NCBI GenBank assembly: GCA_964485095.1
Contig: CAZAIB010000010.1
Coordinates: 1 to 64,000, forward strand
Source of the DNA: CAYNWT01 sp964485095
GTDB taxonomy: Bacteria; Planctomycetota; Planctomycetia; Planctomycetales; Planctomycetaceae
DNA length: 64,000 nucleotides
Reading direction: 5' to 3'
Shown in pieces: positions 44,756 through 54,557 of this stretch. A program made the translations under genes and the position numbers. Every line of letters starts with the position of its first letter. Position 1 is the stretch's first letter. The notes beneath the pieces are model-generated. The model was not told where the DNA came from. It saw only the letters and a program-made list of their open reading frames with translations, and ran no database searches.

Positions 44756-44837
44756 TATCCATCTTTCCAGCGTATGAAGTCCGTCTGGCCTTCCCTGGCG
44801 AATCGACGACTATCCAGTTTCCGCCCCCCAAATTCAA

Positions 44838-44854
44838 CCAACGCCCGGCGTTGG
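44838..44854. repeat. Hairpin in the divergent gap
   Basis: CCAACGC-CCG-GCGTTGG, a perfect 7-bp stem with a 3-base loop, lies in the 245-bp gap between the GHKL gene and the GT-C gene. The gap to its right is strongly G-rich on the plus strand. Role unknown. Confidence 0.55.
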
Positions 44855-45000
44855 ATCCGGTGGCCGGGTGGTTGGAGGCTGGGGTCGGGATGTGTTAGGC
44901 GGCTTGGGGAGTGGTTGGGGTTGCGTATAAACGGGCCGTGCAGGCTTTTGGACTCGGCAGGTATGATGATGGTTTCGGATTCCGTTGACGTTGACGACTT

Positions 45001-47271
45001 ATGAGCGACGAAGAAGACTCGACAAATCAGCATGCATCGTTTGGCGGCATGAGAGCCGTGCTGGGGCTGGCATGGGTAGGCTTCTTTTTGTTCGCCTTCT
45101 TTCAATGGGGACCCACGTTTTCGTTTGGCGACGGAGCGGCCAGGCTAAGCCGAACCGATATTCTGATCGGCAATGTGCCAGGCAGCGCTGTGGATAAGCT
45201 GTTCCCGCTGCTGGGGAACTCGTTATTGGACCAGTTGCTGGGCGGTTCAAATCCGAAAGTCGAAGGTTGGCAGTTTTTCCAATGGCGACTGGTTCTCTAC
45301 GCGGTCGGGTTCGTCTTCGGGATGCTCGCGCTGGGACGGTTGCTGCTGCGACTACTTGGGTTTGATCGTTCACGACGAACCGAAACGGCGGTGTTCGCTT
45401 ACGGCCTGGGTGTGTCGGCGATGTCGCTGGTCGTGTTGGGGCTAGGGCTGGCCGGGGTTCTGAATGCGACTGTGTTCTGCGGAGTTCTTATTGCAGCCAC
45501 GGTTGCAGAAACAATTTGCATGCTGCTGTTTCGATCGAAGCAGCCAGCCTCAGGTATCAAGAACGAACGCGCTCCAAAGGGAACCGTTGCGTTTTGTCTG
45601 ATTCTAATCGCTCCGATGGCATTGATGATGTTGCTGGGTGCGATGTCGCCGTCTACGGATTTCGATGTGCGCGAGTATCACCTGCAGGGACCAAAGGAAC
45701 ATTTTCAGAACGGCCAGATCACGTTCCTGCCGCACAATGCTTACACCAGTTTTCCGTTCCTGACAGAGATGCTAAGTCTGCTGGGGATGGTTGTGATGGG
45801 CGACTGGCATACGGGTGCGTTGCTGGGCAAGGTGTTGCTGGCGGCGTTCGCTCCCATGACGGCTTTAGGGCTTTTAGCGGCAGGCAAGCGGTGCTTTGAT
45901 TCAAGAACCGGTTGGTTGGCCGCGCTTGTGTTCATGACGACTCCGTGGGTGTATCGAATTTCAATCATCGCGTACGCGGAAGGGGGGCTTACGTTTTTCC
46001 TGTTTGTCTCGCTGTTGGCTTTGGTGCGATTTGCGAGCGAGCGATCGGTTAGTAACGCGGCGCTGTTGGGACTGATGTGCGGTTCGGCGATGGCGTGTAA
46101 GTATCCAGCACTGTTGTCTGTAGTTGCGCCGTGTGTGTTGGGTTTGGTTTGGTTTTGTTGGAAGCCAGCGAGGACAGGGGCGGGACCGAACTCGGAGAGT
46201 TCGGCGACTTTTAAGATGGTTCTTGTTTTTGCGGCGGGCGTTGCGGTTGCGGTGGGCCCGTGGCTGTTGAAGAACTTTGCTGAGACGGGGAACCCGGTTT
46301 ATCCGCTGGGCTATTCGGTGTTCGGTGGAGCCGATTGGACTCCGGAAATTGACGCGCGATGGAAGGCTGGACACAGCCCGCCCAACCACAGACTCTCCGA
46401 TCTGGCCAGTCGGGCAGTGGATGTCAGCCTTCGCAGTGACTGGCTGAGCCCACTGCTGTTTGGGTTCGCTCCCTTGGCGTTTCTTGCCGTGCCAACCAGA
46501 CGAAAGTACGCGGTTGGGTTCTGGCTGTTTGTGCTCTGGATGTTCGGTTCGTGGTGGATCTTCACGCACCGGATCGATCGATTTTGGGTGCCAATAATTC
46601 CTGTGCTTGCGCTGCTGGCGGGAGTCGGCCTGGGTTCAATTCGCACGAGTGGTCTGTGTTTCGCCTCCGGAATATTAGTAACGTGCCTGGTGCTGTTTAA
46701 TGTTGTGTTCGCCAGCATTTGGGGTGGCTACAACGCGTGGGTGAAAGATCCGGTTCGGGCGAGAAAAGAAACCGAACAGAAGTTTGCTGCAGTTTTGCTG
46801 AGAGCCGAATCTTACAACCAACAACTACCCGAACCGGGCCGCGTGCTGTCGGTCGGCGAAGCGGCCGTGTTCGAAGCGCAGTCGAAGGTGATGTACAACA
46901 CTGTGTTCGATTTGAACCTGTTCCAGGATATCTGCGGCGAACGTGTCACAGGTGGTCCCGACAGCGATGTGCTACTGCGTCCGACCACAGAGGTTCGTGA
47001 ACGACTAATGGAACGCGATGTTCGGTTCATCGTCACGGATTGGCTGGAGGTTCTTCGCTATCGGGCTCAGGGCAGTTACGGATTTAGCGACTTTGTGAGC
47101 CCACGACAGTTTGACAAACTTGTCGATGGTGGAGTCCTGCGGCGATTGGATGTCGCCGAGGTTGAATGGAGCGGGTTGAGCGACGACGATCAACTCCAGG
47201 CCACTGAGTGGGGAATTCGTCGCGGCGATGCGATTCGTGCCGGTGAGATATTCGAAGTTGTTTGGGAGTGA
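45001..47271 (+). CDS. GT-C family membrane glycosyltransferase-like protein
   Basis: A 756-residue protein with ten or more membrane helices. The pattern fits GT-C lipid-linked sugar transferases (ArnT/PMT class): an acidic motif in the first outer loop (AMSPSTDFDVREYHLQGPKEHFQNG, about residues 218-242) and RIDRFWVPIIPVLALLAGVGLG late in the membrane part. A soluble C-terminal domain of about 170 residues follows (RVLSVGEAAVFEAQSKVMYN). Residues about 392-404 (RTGAGPNSESSATFK) are encoded by a TCC-loop repeat half-element and sit in a loop between two helices. Sugar donor and acceptor unknown. The next gene starts 3 bp after its stop. Confidence 0.78.
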   Translation: MSDEEDSTNQHASFGGMRAVLGLAWVGFFLFAFFQWGPTFSFGDGAARLSRTDILIGNVPGSAVDKLFPLLGNSLLDQLLGGSNPKVEGWQFFQWRLVLYAVGFVFGMLALGRLLLRLLGFDRSRRTETAVFAYGLGVSAMSLVVLGLGLAGVLNATVFCGVLIAATVAETICMLLFRSKQPASGIKNERAPKGTVAFCLILIAPMALMMLLGAMSPSTDFDVREYHLQGPKEHFQNGQITFLPHNAYTSFPFLTEMLSLLGMVVMGDWHTGALLGKVLLAAFAPMTALGLLAAGKRCFDSRTGWLAALVFMTTPWVYRISIIAYAEGGLTFFLFVSLLALVRFASERSVSNAALLGLMCGSAMACKYPALLSVVAPCVLGLVWFCWKPARTGAGPNSESSATFKMVLVFAAGVAVAVGPWLLKNFAETGNPVYPLGYSVFGGADWTPEIDARWKAGHSPPNHRLSDLASRAVDVSLRSDWLSPLLFGFAPLAFLAVPTRRKYAVGFWLFVLWMFGSWWIFTHRIDRFWVPIIPVLALLAGVGLGSIRTSGLCFASGILVTCLVLFNVVFASIWGGYNAWVKDPVRARKETEQKFAAVLLRAESYNQQLPEPGRVLSVGEAAVFEAQSKVMYNTVFDLNLFQDICGERVTGGPDSDVLLRPTTEVRERLMERDVRFIVTDWLEVLRYRAQGSYGFSDFVSPRQFDKLVDGGVLRRLDVAEVEWSGLSDDDQLQATEWGIRRGDAIRAGEIFEVVWE
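46185..46209. repeat. TCC-loop hairpin, copy C, inside the GT-C gene
   Basis: On the minus strand this reads CCGAACTC-TCC-GAGTTCGG with the GTCGCC border next to it, the same build as half of copies A and B. It is in frame and codes for part of a hydrophilic loop (GPNSESSATF). It is a repeat unit that has become coding, or one that inserted without breaking the frame. Confidence 0.85.
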
Positions 47272-47274
47272 TCG

Positions 47275-48582
47275 ATGCAGATTCAAATTGGTTTGATCTT
47301 TCTGGTTCTTGCCGGACCAGCAATCGCGCAGGATCAAATTGCTGCCGACAACTGGCCTCAGTGGCGCGGTCCGAACGCCGATGGTGTTGCTCACGATGCG
47401 ACACCAGTACTGGAATGGTCTGCCACGAAGAACGTGAAGTGGAAGACACCAATCCCAGGCACCGGCAGCGCGACGCCGATTATTTGGGGCGATCGCATTT
47501 TCGTTGCCACGGCCGAACCAACATCGGAAGCCGCTCCCAATCCGGCCGCGAAGCAAGAGTACCAAATCCCGCCGCCGCCAAAGAACCTGCACCGATTCGC
47601 CCTGCTTTGTATTGATCGCAAGACGGGCAAGGTTGTTTGGGACAAGACGGCCATCAAAGCCGCGCCGCATGAAGGGCACCACAAGACGCATACGTTTGCC
47701 GCAGCGTCACCGGTTACGAATGGCACGCACGTGTTTGTGTCTTTCGGTTCTCGCGGCATCTTTGCGTTCGACTTTGAAGGGAACAAAGTCTGGGAACGCG
47801 ACCTTGGAGATATGCAGACTCGGCGTGGCTGGGGTGAAGGTGCTTCGCCAGCTTTGCACAACGATACGTTAGTCGTGAACTGGGACCACGAAGGGAGTTC
47901 GTTCATCGTGGCACTCGACACAAAGACTGGCGATGAGAAGTGGAAGGTCGAACGCAACGAACCAACGTCGTGGGCCACGCCGCTTATCGTCGGCGATGGT
48001 AAGAACGTTCAAGTCGTGATCAGTGCGACAAACCAGATCACTTCGTACGACATTGCCAATGGCGATGTGCTGTGGACCTGCGACGGGTTAAGCATCAACT
48101 GCGTTCCGTCTCCGGTGACTCAGGACGGCGTGGTGTTTTGCATGAGCAATTACCGGCAGTCGGCTGCGATTGCGATACCTCTGAAGTCACGCGGTGATGT
48201 GCGAGCGAACAAGCAGATCGTCTGGCAGCACGAAGGCGGAACACCCTACTGTCCGTCGCCACTGCTGTACGAAGGCCGGTTGTATTTTACCGCCAGCAAC
48301 CGAGCCATCATGACAGTGCTGGATGCAAAGACGGGGCAACGAACCTGCGATCCATTCCGGATGACAAGCATTCGTAGTCTGTACGGTTCGCCTGTTGCGG
48401 CAGGTGGTCACATTTTCCTGACGGGCCGCGAAGGCAAAACTGTGGTAATGACCGCAGGGTCGAAGCCAGAGATCATCGGCACCAACGATCTGGGCGAACC
48501 GGTCGACGCCTCTCCGGTAATCATCGGCAGCGAACTATTCATTCGAGGCCGAAGTCATTTGTATGCGATCGGTAAGAACTGA
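47275..48582 (+). CDS. Secreted PQQ-like beta-propeller protein
   Basis: A 435-residue exported protein: signal peptide (IQIGLIFLVLAGPAIAQ), then eight-bladed PQQ-like propeller repeats recognisable by WPQWRGPNADG, IDRKTGKVVWDKTA, NKVWERDLGD, LDTKTGDEKWKVERNEPTSWATPLIV and YDIANGDVLWTCDG. It lacks an obvious metal/PQQ catalytic site, so it may be a scaffold rather than a dehydrogenase. Spacing of 3 bp from the GT-C gene implies translational coupling. It faces argJ tail to tail across 24 bp. Confidence 0.83.
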   Translation: MQIQIGLIFLVLAGPAIAQDQIAADNWPQWRGPNADGVAHDATPVLEWSATKNVKWKTPIPGTGSATPIIWGDRIFVATAEPTSEAAPNPAAKQEYQIPPPPKNLHRFALLCIDRKTGKVVWDKTAIKAAPHEGHHKTHTFAAASPVTNGTHVFVSFGSRGIFAFDFEGNKVWERDLGDMQTRRGWGEGASPALHNDTLVVNWDHEGSSFIVALDTKTGDEKWKVERNEPTSWATPLIVGDGKNVQVVISATNQITSYDIANGDVLWTCDGLSINCVPSPVTQDGVVFCMSNYRQSAAIAIPLKSRGDVRANKQIVWQHEGGTPYCPSPLLYEGRLYFTASNRAIMTVLDAKTGQRTCDPFRMTSIRSLYGSPVAAGGHIFLTGREGKTVVMTAGSKPEIIGTNDLGEPVDASPVIIGSELFIRGRSHLYAIGKN

Positions 48583-48606
48583 CAACACGGCAGGAACTCG
48601 TCGCCA

Positions 48607-49800
48607 CTAAGTCGTGTACTCAGAGTTCAATCGGACGTACTCCTGCGTCAGATCGCTGGTCCAGAAGCAGGCTGCTTCGGAACCAAGGTCGCTGTCGATT
48701 TCGAACACAACTTCCCTCGTCGCCATCGCAGCCGATACAACAGCATTATCAAACTCAGCCGGCGCGCCCGACTTATAGATGCATGTTCCGTTGATCTTCA
48801 GTGAGAGGTTCTCTTCAGTCAGTTTCACGGGCGTGCGACCACAGGCGGAGATAATTCGGCCCCAGTTGGGATCGTTGCCTGTGACGGCCGTCTTGACCAA
48901 CGCATCGTTGGCGACTGTCTTGCAGATTTCGCGAGCGTCATCGACACTGGCAAATCCGCGAGCGTGAATGGTCACAAAGTGAGCCGCGCCTTCGGCGTCT
49001 CGGATGATTGCCTGAGCCAATTCCTGGCAGACTTCCAGAATTGCCGTCGCGACCAACTTTGCATCGGCGGTGTTAAGCGAACCGGTTCCGCTGGCTCCGT
49101 TGGCCAACAGAATTACGCTGTCGCTGGTGCTGGTGTGTCCTTCGACAGTGATGGAATTGAAGCTCTTATTGACACCGTCACGCAGGAACGCGTCGGCTTG
49201 CTGTGCCGTAAGTTCTGCGTCGGTCATGACGACGCCCAGCATCGTGGCCATGTTGGGAGCAATCATTGCGGCTCCTTTGCACGCTCCTGAAACGCGAACC
49301 GTTCCAAGGGCCACGCTGACTTCGCGGACCGACTGTTTCGCAACCGTGTCCGTTGTCATCATTCCGGTTGCTCCGGCAACATACCCGGCGGGCGTTGCCG
49401 CCAGTCCGTCAACAACGGCTGAGAAGCCGGAACTCAGTGCGTCCCGCGAAAGAAAGTTGCCAATGACACCGGTGGAACACACGAGAACCGACTCTGGTTC
49501 ACAATCAATTCGGTTCGCGATTTCGGCCGTCATCCATTCGGCATCGTCGATCCCACGTTGACCGGTGGCAGCGTTCGCATTCCCCGAATTAATAACCACC
49601 GCGCGTGCGGTCGTGGATGGAACGCGTTCCCGAGAAACCTTGACCGGCGCGCCGCAGACCTGGTTTTGAGTAAACACGCCTGCGACCGTGGCGGGTCGAT
49701 CAGATGCGAATAGTGCCAGGTCCAGTTTGGTCGCGTCACTTTTGATGCCGCAGTAGACGCCCGCCGCTTTGAAGCCGGTCGGTAGTTGATGTTCGCTCAT
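48607..49800 (-). CDS. argJ: Glutamate N-acetyltransferase ArgJ
   Basis: ArgJ moves the acetyl group from N-acetyl-ornithine to glutamate, recycling it in arginine biosynthesis; some forms also use acetyl-CoA. The pro-enzyme cuts itself before the nucleophile Thr186 in APNMATMLGVVMTDA. Other family blocks are present: AVVINSGNANAATG, VCSTGVIG, FNSITVEGHTSTSDSV, and VTGNDPNWGRIISACGR. The length of 397 is typical. It lies downstream of argC with a repeat element between. Confidence 0.95.
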   Translation of the reverse strand: MSEHQLPTGFKAAGVYCGIKSDATKLDLALFASDRPATVAGVFTQNQVCGAPVKVSRERVPSTTARAVVINSGNANAATGQRGIDDAEWMTAEIANRIDCEPESVLVCSTGVIGNFLSRDALSSGFSAVVDGLAATPAGYVAGATGMMTTDTVAKQSVREVSVALGTVRVSGACKGAAMIAPNMATMLGVVMTDAELTAQQADAFLRDGVNKSFNSITVEGHTSTSDSVILLANGASGTGSLNTADAKLVATAILEVCQELAQAIIRDAEGAAHFVTIHARGFASVDDAREICKTVANDALVKTAVTGNDPNWGRIISACGRTPVKLTEENLSLKINGTCIYKSGAPAEFDNAVVSAAMATREVVFEIDSDLGSEAACFWTSDLTQEYVRLNSEYTT

Positions 49801-49820
49801 GAATAGTCCGGTTGTAAATT

Positions 49821-49879
49821 GTCGCCGGACTCTCCGAGTCCGGTTTGCCTGCGAATCCGAACACGGAGTGTTCGGCGAC
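49821..49879. repeat. TCC-loop double-hairpin element, copy B
   Basis: Same plan as copy A: CCGGACTC-TCC-GAGTCCGG on the left, and on the right, read on the minus strand, CCGAACAC-TCC-GTGTTCGG. The left stem equals that of copy A; the right stem differs at paired positions. It lies between argC and argJ, in the path of transcription. Confidence 0.85.
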
Positions 49880-49921
49880 TTTGCGTGTTTGGCGATTCTG
49901 CGTGTTCGGCGATTCCGCTAC
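49871..49921. repeat. 17-bp tandem repeat, three units
   Basis: TTCGGCGACTTTGCGTG, TTTGGCGATTCTGCGTG and TTCGGCGATTCCGCTAC follow each other without gap. The first shares its start with the right end of copy B and the last reaches the argC stop codon (49918-49920). It looks like slippage growth of the repeat border. Confidence 0.7.
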
Positions 49922-50931
49922 AGCAGCGCAGTTGTTTCGTCGAAGCCAGCCATCAGGTTGAAGTTCTGAACCGCCACACCGCTCGCGCCTTTGATCAGGT
50001 TGTCGGTCACCGACAGAACCATCACCTTGCCGCGAGTCACCCGCGCCGTCATGTGGCAGAAGTTGGTGTGAGCAACATGCTTTGTGGCAGGCAGATGTTC
50101 GACAACTTTGACGAATGGCTTGCCAGCGTAGAACTCACGCATCGCGTTCAGAAGTTCTTCCTGTGACGGAGTTCCGGTTGGCGTCGCGTACATCGTGCAC
50201 AGAATGCCGCGATTCATCGGTGTCAGGTGTGGAGTAAACAAGACTTCGACGGGCTTGCCACTGGCGGTAGAAAGAACCTGATCGATTTCCGGCTGATGTC
50301 GGTGCGTTCCAACTCCGTATGCTGCAATGCTCTCGTTGCATTCGGCGTACAACGTTCCCACCTTGGGTGCTCGACCCGCACCGCTCACGCCGCTCTTGGC
50401 GTCGATAATGATTCCCGTTGGTTCGATTAATCCACCACACACCAACGGTGCGAGTCCGAGTATTGATGTGCTGGTGTAGCAGCCGGGATTCGCGACCAGA
50501 TCGCAACCGGGGATCTTCTGACCATTGAGTTCCGGAAGACCGTAAACGGTATTGCCCAGTCGCCCGGTATCGACGTGTTGATGCCCGTACCACTGTTCGT
50601 AAACAGCCGCGTCATCCAGTCGGTAATCGGCACTCAGGTCGATGACTCGCGTTCCGGCTGCAAGTAAATCCGGAACCGCTTCCATGCTGGCGACGTGAGG
50701 CAGACAGCAGAACACGAAATCACATCGCTTGCCGATTTCGGTCGCGGTCAGGTTCTCTGTGTCCATGTTCAGGCGACTGGCAAGTTCCGGATGGACGGCG
50801 GAAATGGGGCCGGGAGTTTGACGCGTGGTGAGCGCCGCAGTCTCAACGTTTGGGTGACGCAGCAGGATTTTGATGAGTTCAACGGCGGTGTAGCCGGAAG
50901 AACCCAGGATGCCGACCGAGGTTTTGGTCAT
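49918..50931 (-). CDS. argC: N-acetyl-gamma-glutamyl-phosphate reductase ArgC
   Basis: ArgC reduces N-acetylglutamyl phosphate to the semialdehyde with NADPH, the third step to ornithine. Rossmann motif GILGSSGYTAVELI (residues 7-20), the catalytic Cys151 in VANPGCYTS, and VGTHRHQPEI near the active-site His are seen; 337 residues is normal. The frame runs to a GTG at 50979, which would add MATSSFDIPCSTFDIQ, but those codons come from a heptad repeat element, so I take the ATG at 50931. The repeat then fills the usual ribosome-site position, and no clear Shine-Dalgarno is seen. Confidence 0.94.
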   Translation of the reverse strand: MTKTSVGILGSSGYTAVELIKILLRHPNVETAALTTRQTPGPISAVHPELASRLNMDTENLTATEIGKRCDFVFCCLPHVASMEAVPDLLAAGTRVIDLSADYRLDDAAVYEQWYGHQHVDTGRLGNTVYGLPELNGQKIPGCDLVANPGCYTSTSILGLAPLVCGGLIEPTGIIIDAKSGVSGAGRAPKVGTLYAECNESIAAYGVGTHRHQPEIDQVLSTASGKPVEVLFTPHLTPMNRGILCTMYATPTGTPSQEELLNAMREFYAGKPFVKVVEHLPATKHVAHTNFCHMTARVTRGKVMVLSVTDNLIKGASGVAVQNFNLMAGFDETTALL

Positions 50932-50933
50932 TT

Positions 50934-50959
50934 GAATGTCGAATGTCGAACAAGGAATG
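50934..50959 (-). repeat. Heptad repeat element, copy 2 (TTCGACA type)
   Basis: Read on the minus strand, ATTCCTTGTTCGACATTCGA and so on: two TTCGACA units after the same ATTCCTTG lead as in copy 1, with C in place of G and C in place of T in both units. It starts 3 bp upstream of the argC ATG. Confidence 0.65.
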
Positions 50960-51244
50960 TCGAAGGATGAAGTGGCCACTTAGATGACGCGGCCGCATAG
51001 TAGGATCGCTACGCTATGTGACGGGCCTGGAATATCCAATATCCAACAGCGATTTTCCGAGATGAACCGCCTGACGTGGCTAGCAACGTGAAATGGGGAC
51101 AGTTCGTATTGGTCCAAGGTTCGGACTGCTGAACCTAGGACACACCCCACATCAGCAGATCGCGCGCTTTGCGAAACAGGATCTGCCACGTCACAATAAA
51201 GCTCAAACTTCGAAACTCATCAGACGTATACATCCGGACGAAGC
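50960..51244. other. Divergent gap between argC and the cupin gene
   Basis: 285 bp with no gene. Besides the third heptad repeat copy at 51030-51055 it shows no strong palindrome. Promoters for argC and for the plus-strand cupin gene should be here; I could not place them with confidence. Confidence 0.4.
51030..51055 (-). repeat. Heptad repeat element, copy 3 (TTGGATA type)
   Basis: The minus strand reads GTTGGATATTGGATATTC, identical over 18 bases to copy 1 at 12917-12934, with a related but diverged lead (AATCGCTG against ATTCCTTG). Confidence 0.65.
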
Positions 51245-52459
51245 ATGAACATTGCAACGCTTGCATCAGACGCACTGACCGCCAACAACGGCATACTTCG
51301 GCTGGCTCCGACCTGGGTTCCGCGTTCGTTCCTCCAGCCGGGACGTCGGCTAAAGTTGCACCCGGATGACTACTACGCACTCGGACTAAACCGCGGCGGT
51401 ATCGACGAACGCTGGTTCGGTTCAACCACGGAAGCGGCGAATGAGAACCGCAACGAAGACGAAGGGCTGAGCTACTGCGTTCACAATGGCGAACGGTTCC
51501 TGCTACGCGACGCTGTGGCTGAACTGAAAGATCAGATCATTGGCGAACACATCTGGAACACGTACCAGAAGTGGCCCGTGTACTCGAAGTTCTTCGACAA
51601 CATGGGGCCCATCCCGCACCACATGCATCAGAACGCAGAACAGGCTGCGAAGGTCGGCCAGGAAGGCAAGCCGGAAAGTTACTATTTCCCGCCACAGCTG
51701 AATCAGATCGGCAACAACTTCCCGTACACGTTCATGGGTTTCGAACCGGGCACCACAAAGCAGGACGTGATCGATTGCCTGGACCGCTGGAACGAAGGGG
51801 AGAACGGTCTACTGGATTTGTCGAAGGCGTACCGTTTGAAGCCAGGCACCGGTTGGTTGATTCCACCATGCGTCCTTCACGCTCCGGGTTCACTGCTCAC
51901 GTACGAACCGCAATGGGGCAGCGACGTGTTCGCGATGTATCAAAACCTGGTCGAAGGTCGCGAGGTTCCTCGAAGCCTGCTGACCAAAGACTTCCCGGAA
52001 GAATTTCACAACGACAACAAGTACATCGTTGAAGCGTTGGACTGGGAAAAGAACGTCGATCCGAATTTCAAAGACAACAACTACCTTGAACCGATCGTCA
52101 GCGAAGAAGGTGACGGCTGGTGTGACAAGTGGATCGTCTACGGCAAAGTGGATGGCAAGCAGCTATTCACCGCCAAAGAACTCACACTACAACCCGGCGC
52201 GAGCTGCACGATTAAAGATGGTGGAGCCTACGGTTGGATCACGGTTCAGGGTTCAGGAACCGCCGGCAAGATGGTTCTGCAGTCGCCTGTGATGATTCGG
52301 TTCGGCGAAATGACTGAAGACGAAATCTTCGTCACAGCCAGCGCGGCAGCCGAAGGGGTTACCTTCACGAACAACGGGAAGGAACCACTTGTTGGCCTCC
52401 GCTACTTTGGTCCGGATGCTCAGCCAGGTGCACCAGCGATGGGCGCTTACCGTGGTTAA
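51245..52459 (+). CDS. Mannose-6-phosphate isomerase-like cupin protein
   Basis: A 404-residue double-cupin protein. The metal site is suggested by PIPHHMHQNAEQAA (His, His) with KPESYYFPPQLNQIG (Glu), as in class I phosphomannose isomerases, where two His, one Glu and one more His bind zinc. FMGFEPGTTKQDVIDCLDRW and WLIPPCVLHAPGSLLTYEPQWGSDVFAMYQ follow, the latter with the likely last His. Only part of the known enzyme is matched, so the product may be another sugar phosphate. It ends 13 bp from the convergent nucleotidyltransferase. Confidence 0.7.
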   Translation: MNIATLASDALTANNGILRLAPTWVPRSFLQPGRRLKLHPDDYYALGLNRGGIDERWFGSTTEAANENRNEDEGLSYCVHNGERFLLRDAVAELKDQIIGEHIWNTYQKWPVYSKFFDNMGPIPHHMHQNAEQAAKVGQEGKPESYYFPPQLNQIGNNFPYTFMGFEPGTTKQDVIDCLDRWNEGENGLLDLSKAYRLKPGTGWLIPPCVLHAPGSLLTYEPQWGSDVFAMYQNLVEGREVPRSLLTKDFPEEFHNDNKYIVEALDWEKNVDPNFKDNNYLEPIVSEEGDGWCDKWIVYGKVDGKQLFTAKELTLQPGASCTIKDGGAYGWITVQGSGTAGKMVLQSPVMIRFGEMTEDEIFVTASAAAEGVTFTNNGKEPLVGLRYFGPDAQPGAPAMGAYRG

Positions 52460-52472
52460 GCGGGGCAATGAT

Positions 52473-53339
52473 TCACTCTGCGTCCAGGAACTCAGACTCG
52501 TCATGCATGTCGTACTTCTTCGCGATGTCAGGATCCGTCGTTACGAGGTGAGCGTAGTCATCTCCAGTGCCGCCGTTGGGATCGAGAATCACGCCGTCGG
52601 CCAGCATTTGCGACAATGTTTCGGATGCCTCGCGTAGAGCCGCAGCCATGTCATCGAGAGACTTCGCTTCAAGGGTCAGAAATTTGTTGCGCCAAAGCCG
52701 TACGTAGCGTCGTTTTGTCTCACGGCTTGCGTCCCACAGTTCGGTGTACTTGCCCTGGACGTATTCATTCAACTGGTTCGAAAAATTGCGGTCGAGCGAA
52801 AGTAGCTTGATGAGCTCCTGAACATCCGCCAGATCTTTGAGACGATCTGCGCCCGTCATTCCCGAAGCAAGTTTCAATTCGACGATGCTCGGCAGGTTTG
52901 CAAATGTAATGTTTTCAGAACGCTCTCCGACATCACCGGGCTGTGGGAATGCGACCGGCTTTTCCTGTCCGTCACCGGGATAGTCTCCCGCCAGCAGGAA
53001 CTCAATTCGGACCCCTGAGGTTGTGTCTCGCAAGTTCTTACTGCCCGTGAAGACAGGCAGGTAGCCGCGGCCCTCAAGTCTATCGTGGATCAACTTCATG
53101 TCAGATCGCGAAACCAGGATGTCGACGTCTTCAGTGAACCGTCGAAACCCATGCCGGAACAAAGCCATACCACCGACCACAGCGTACTGGATCTTCAGTT
53201 CGTCAAGGTGTTTGGCAATTCGTTCAAGCGTCGTGTGTACATCGCTCTTCTCGTCGAAATGCTTGCCGCCTTCACTCATCGCCCACCCTTCATCCTGTTT
53301 GAGTCGTTTTTCGTAAGGTATGACTGAGCCCAGCGACAT
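52473..53339 (-). CDS. Nucleotidyltransferase-fold protein (AbiEii-like)
   Basis: A 288-residue protein. Residues about 40-110 carry a minimal nucleotidyltransferase fold: YAVVGGMALFRHGFRRFTEDVDILV, with the GG then the ExD pair in place of GSxxxxxxxxxxDxD. The C-terminal half is helical and charged. Such proteins include AbiEii-type toxins and antitoxin-linked transferases, but also housekeeping relatives; no AbiEi-like partner is beside it. The ATG at 53339 has AGGAG 7 nt upstream and is preferred to the open frame ahead of it. Confidence 0.7.
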   Translation of the reverse strand: MSLGSVIPYEKRLKQDEGWAMSEGGKHFDEKSDVHTTLERIAKHLDELKIQYAVVGGMALFRHGFRRFTEDVDILVSRSDMKLIHDRLEGRGYLPVFTGSKNLRDTTSGVRIEFLLAGDYPGDGQEKPVAFPQPGDVGERSENITFANLPSIVELKLASGMTGADRLKDLADVQELIKLLSLDRNFSNQLNEYVQGKYTELWDASRETKRRYVRLWRNKFLTLEAKSLDDMAAALREASETLSQMLADGVILDPNGGTGDDYAHLVTTDPDIAKKYDMHDESEFLDAE

Positions 53340-53491
53340 TGTTGACTCCTGATCCGCCCATTGAAGTAGCTTCACAAATTGTAGCACGAAGCCCACTCTG
53401 AGTGTCCACTTCCTCAGCTCGGGACCGTATCGGTGGCTTCATTCTGACGTCCCGGTAAGATGTTGTCAGACTTTTGATACCAAGGATTCGA

Positions 53492-54508
<1,017 letters not shown>

Positions 54509-54557
54509 CCCACACCGCGATTAGCCCTGCACTTCGCATCGCTTCCATTGCCTCGCG

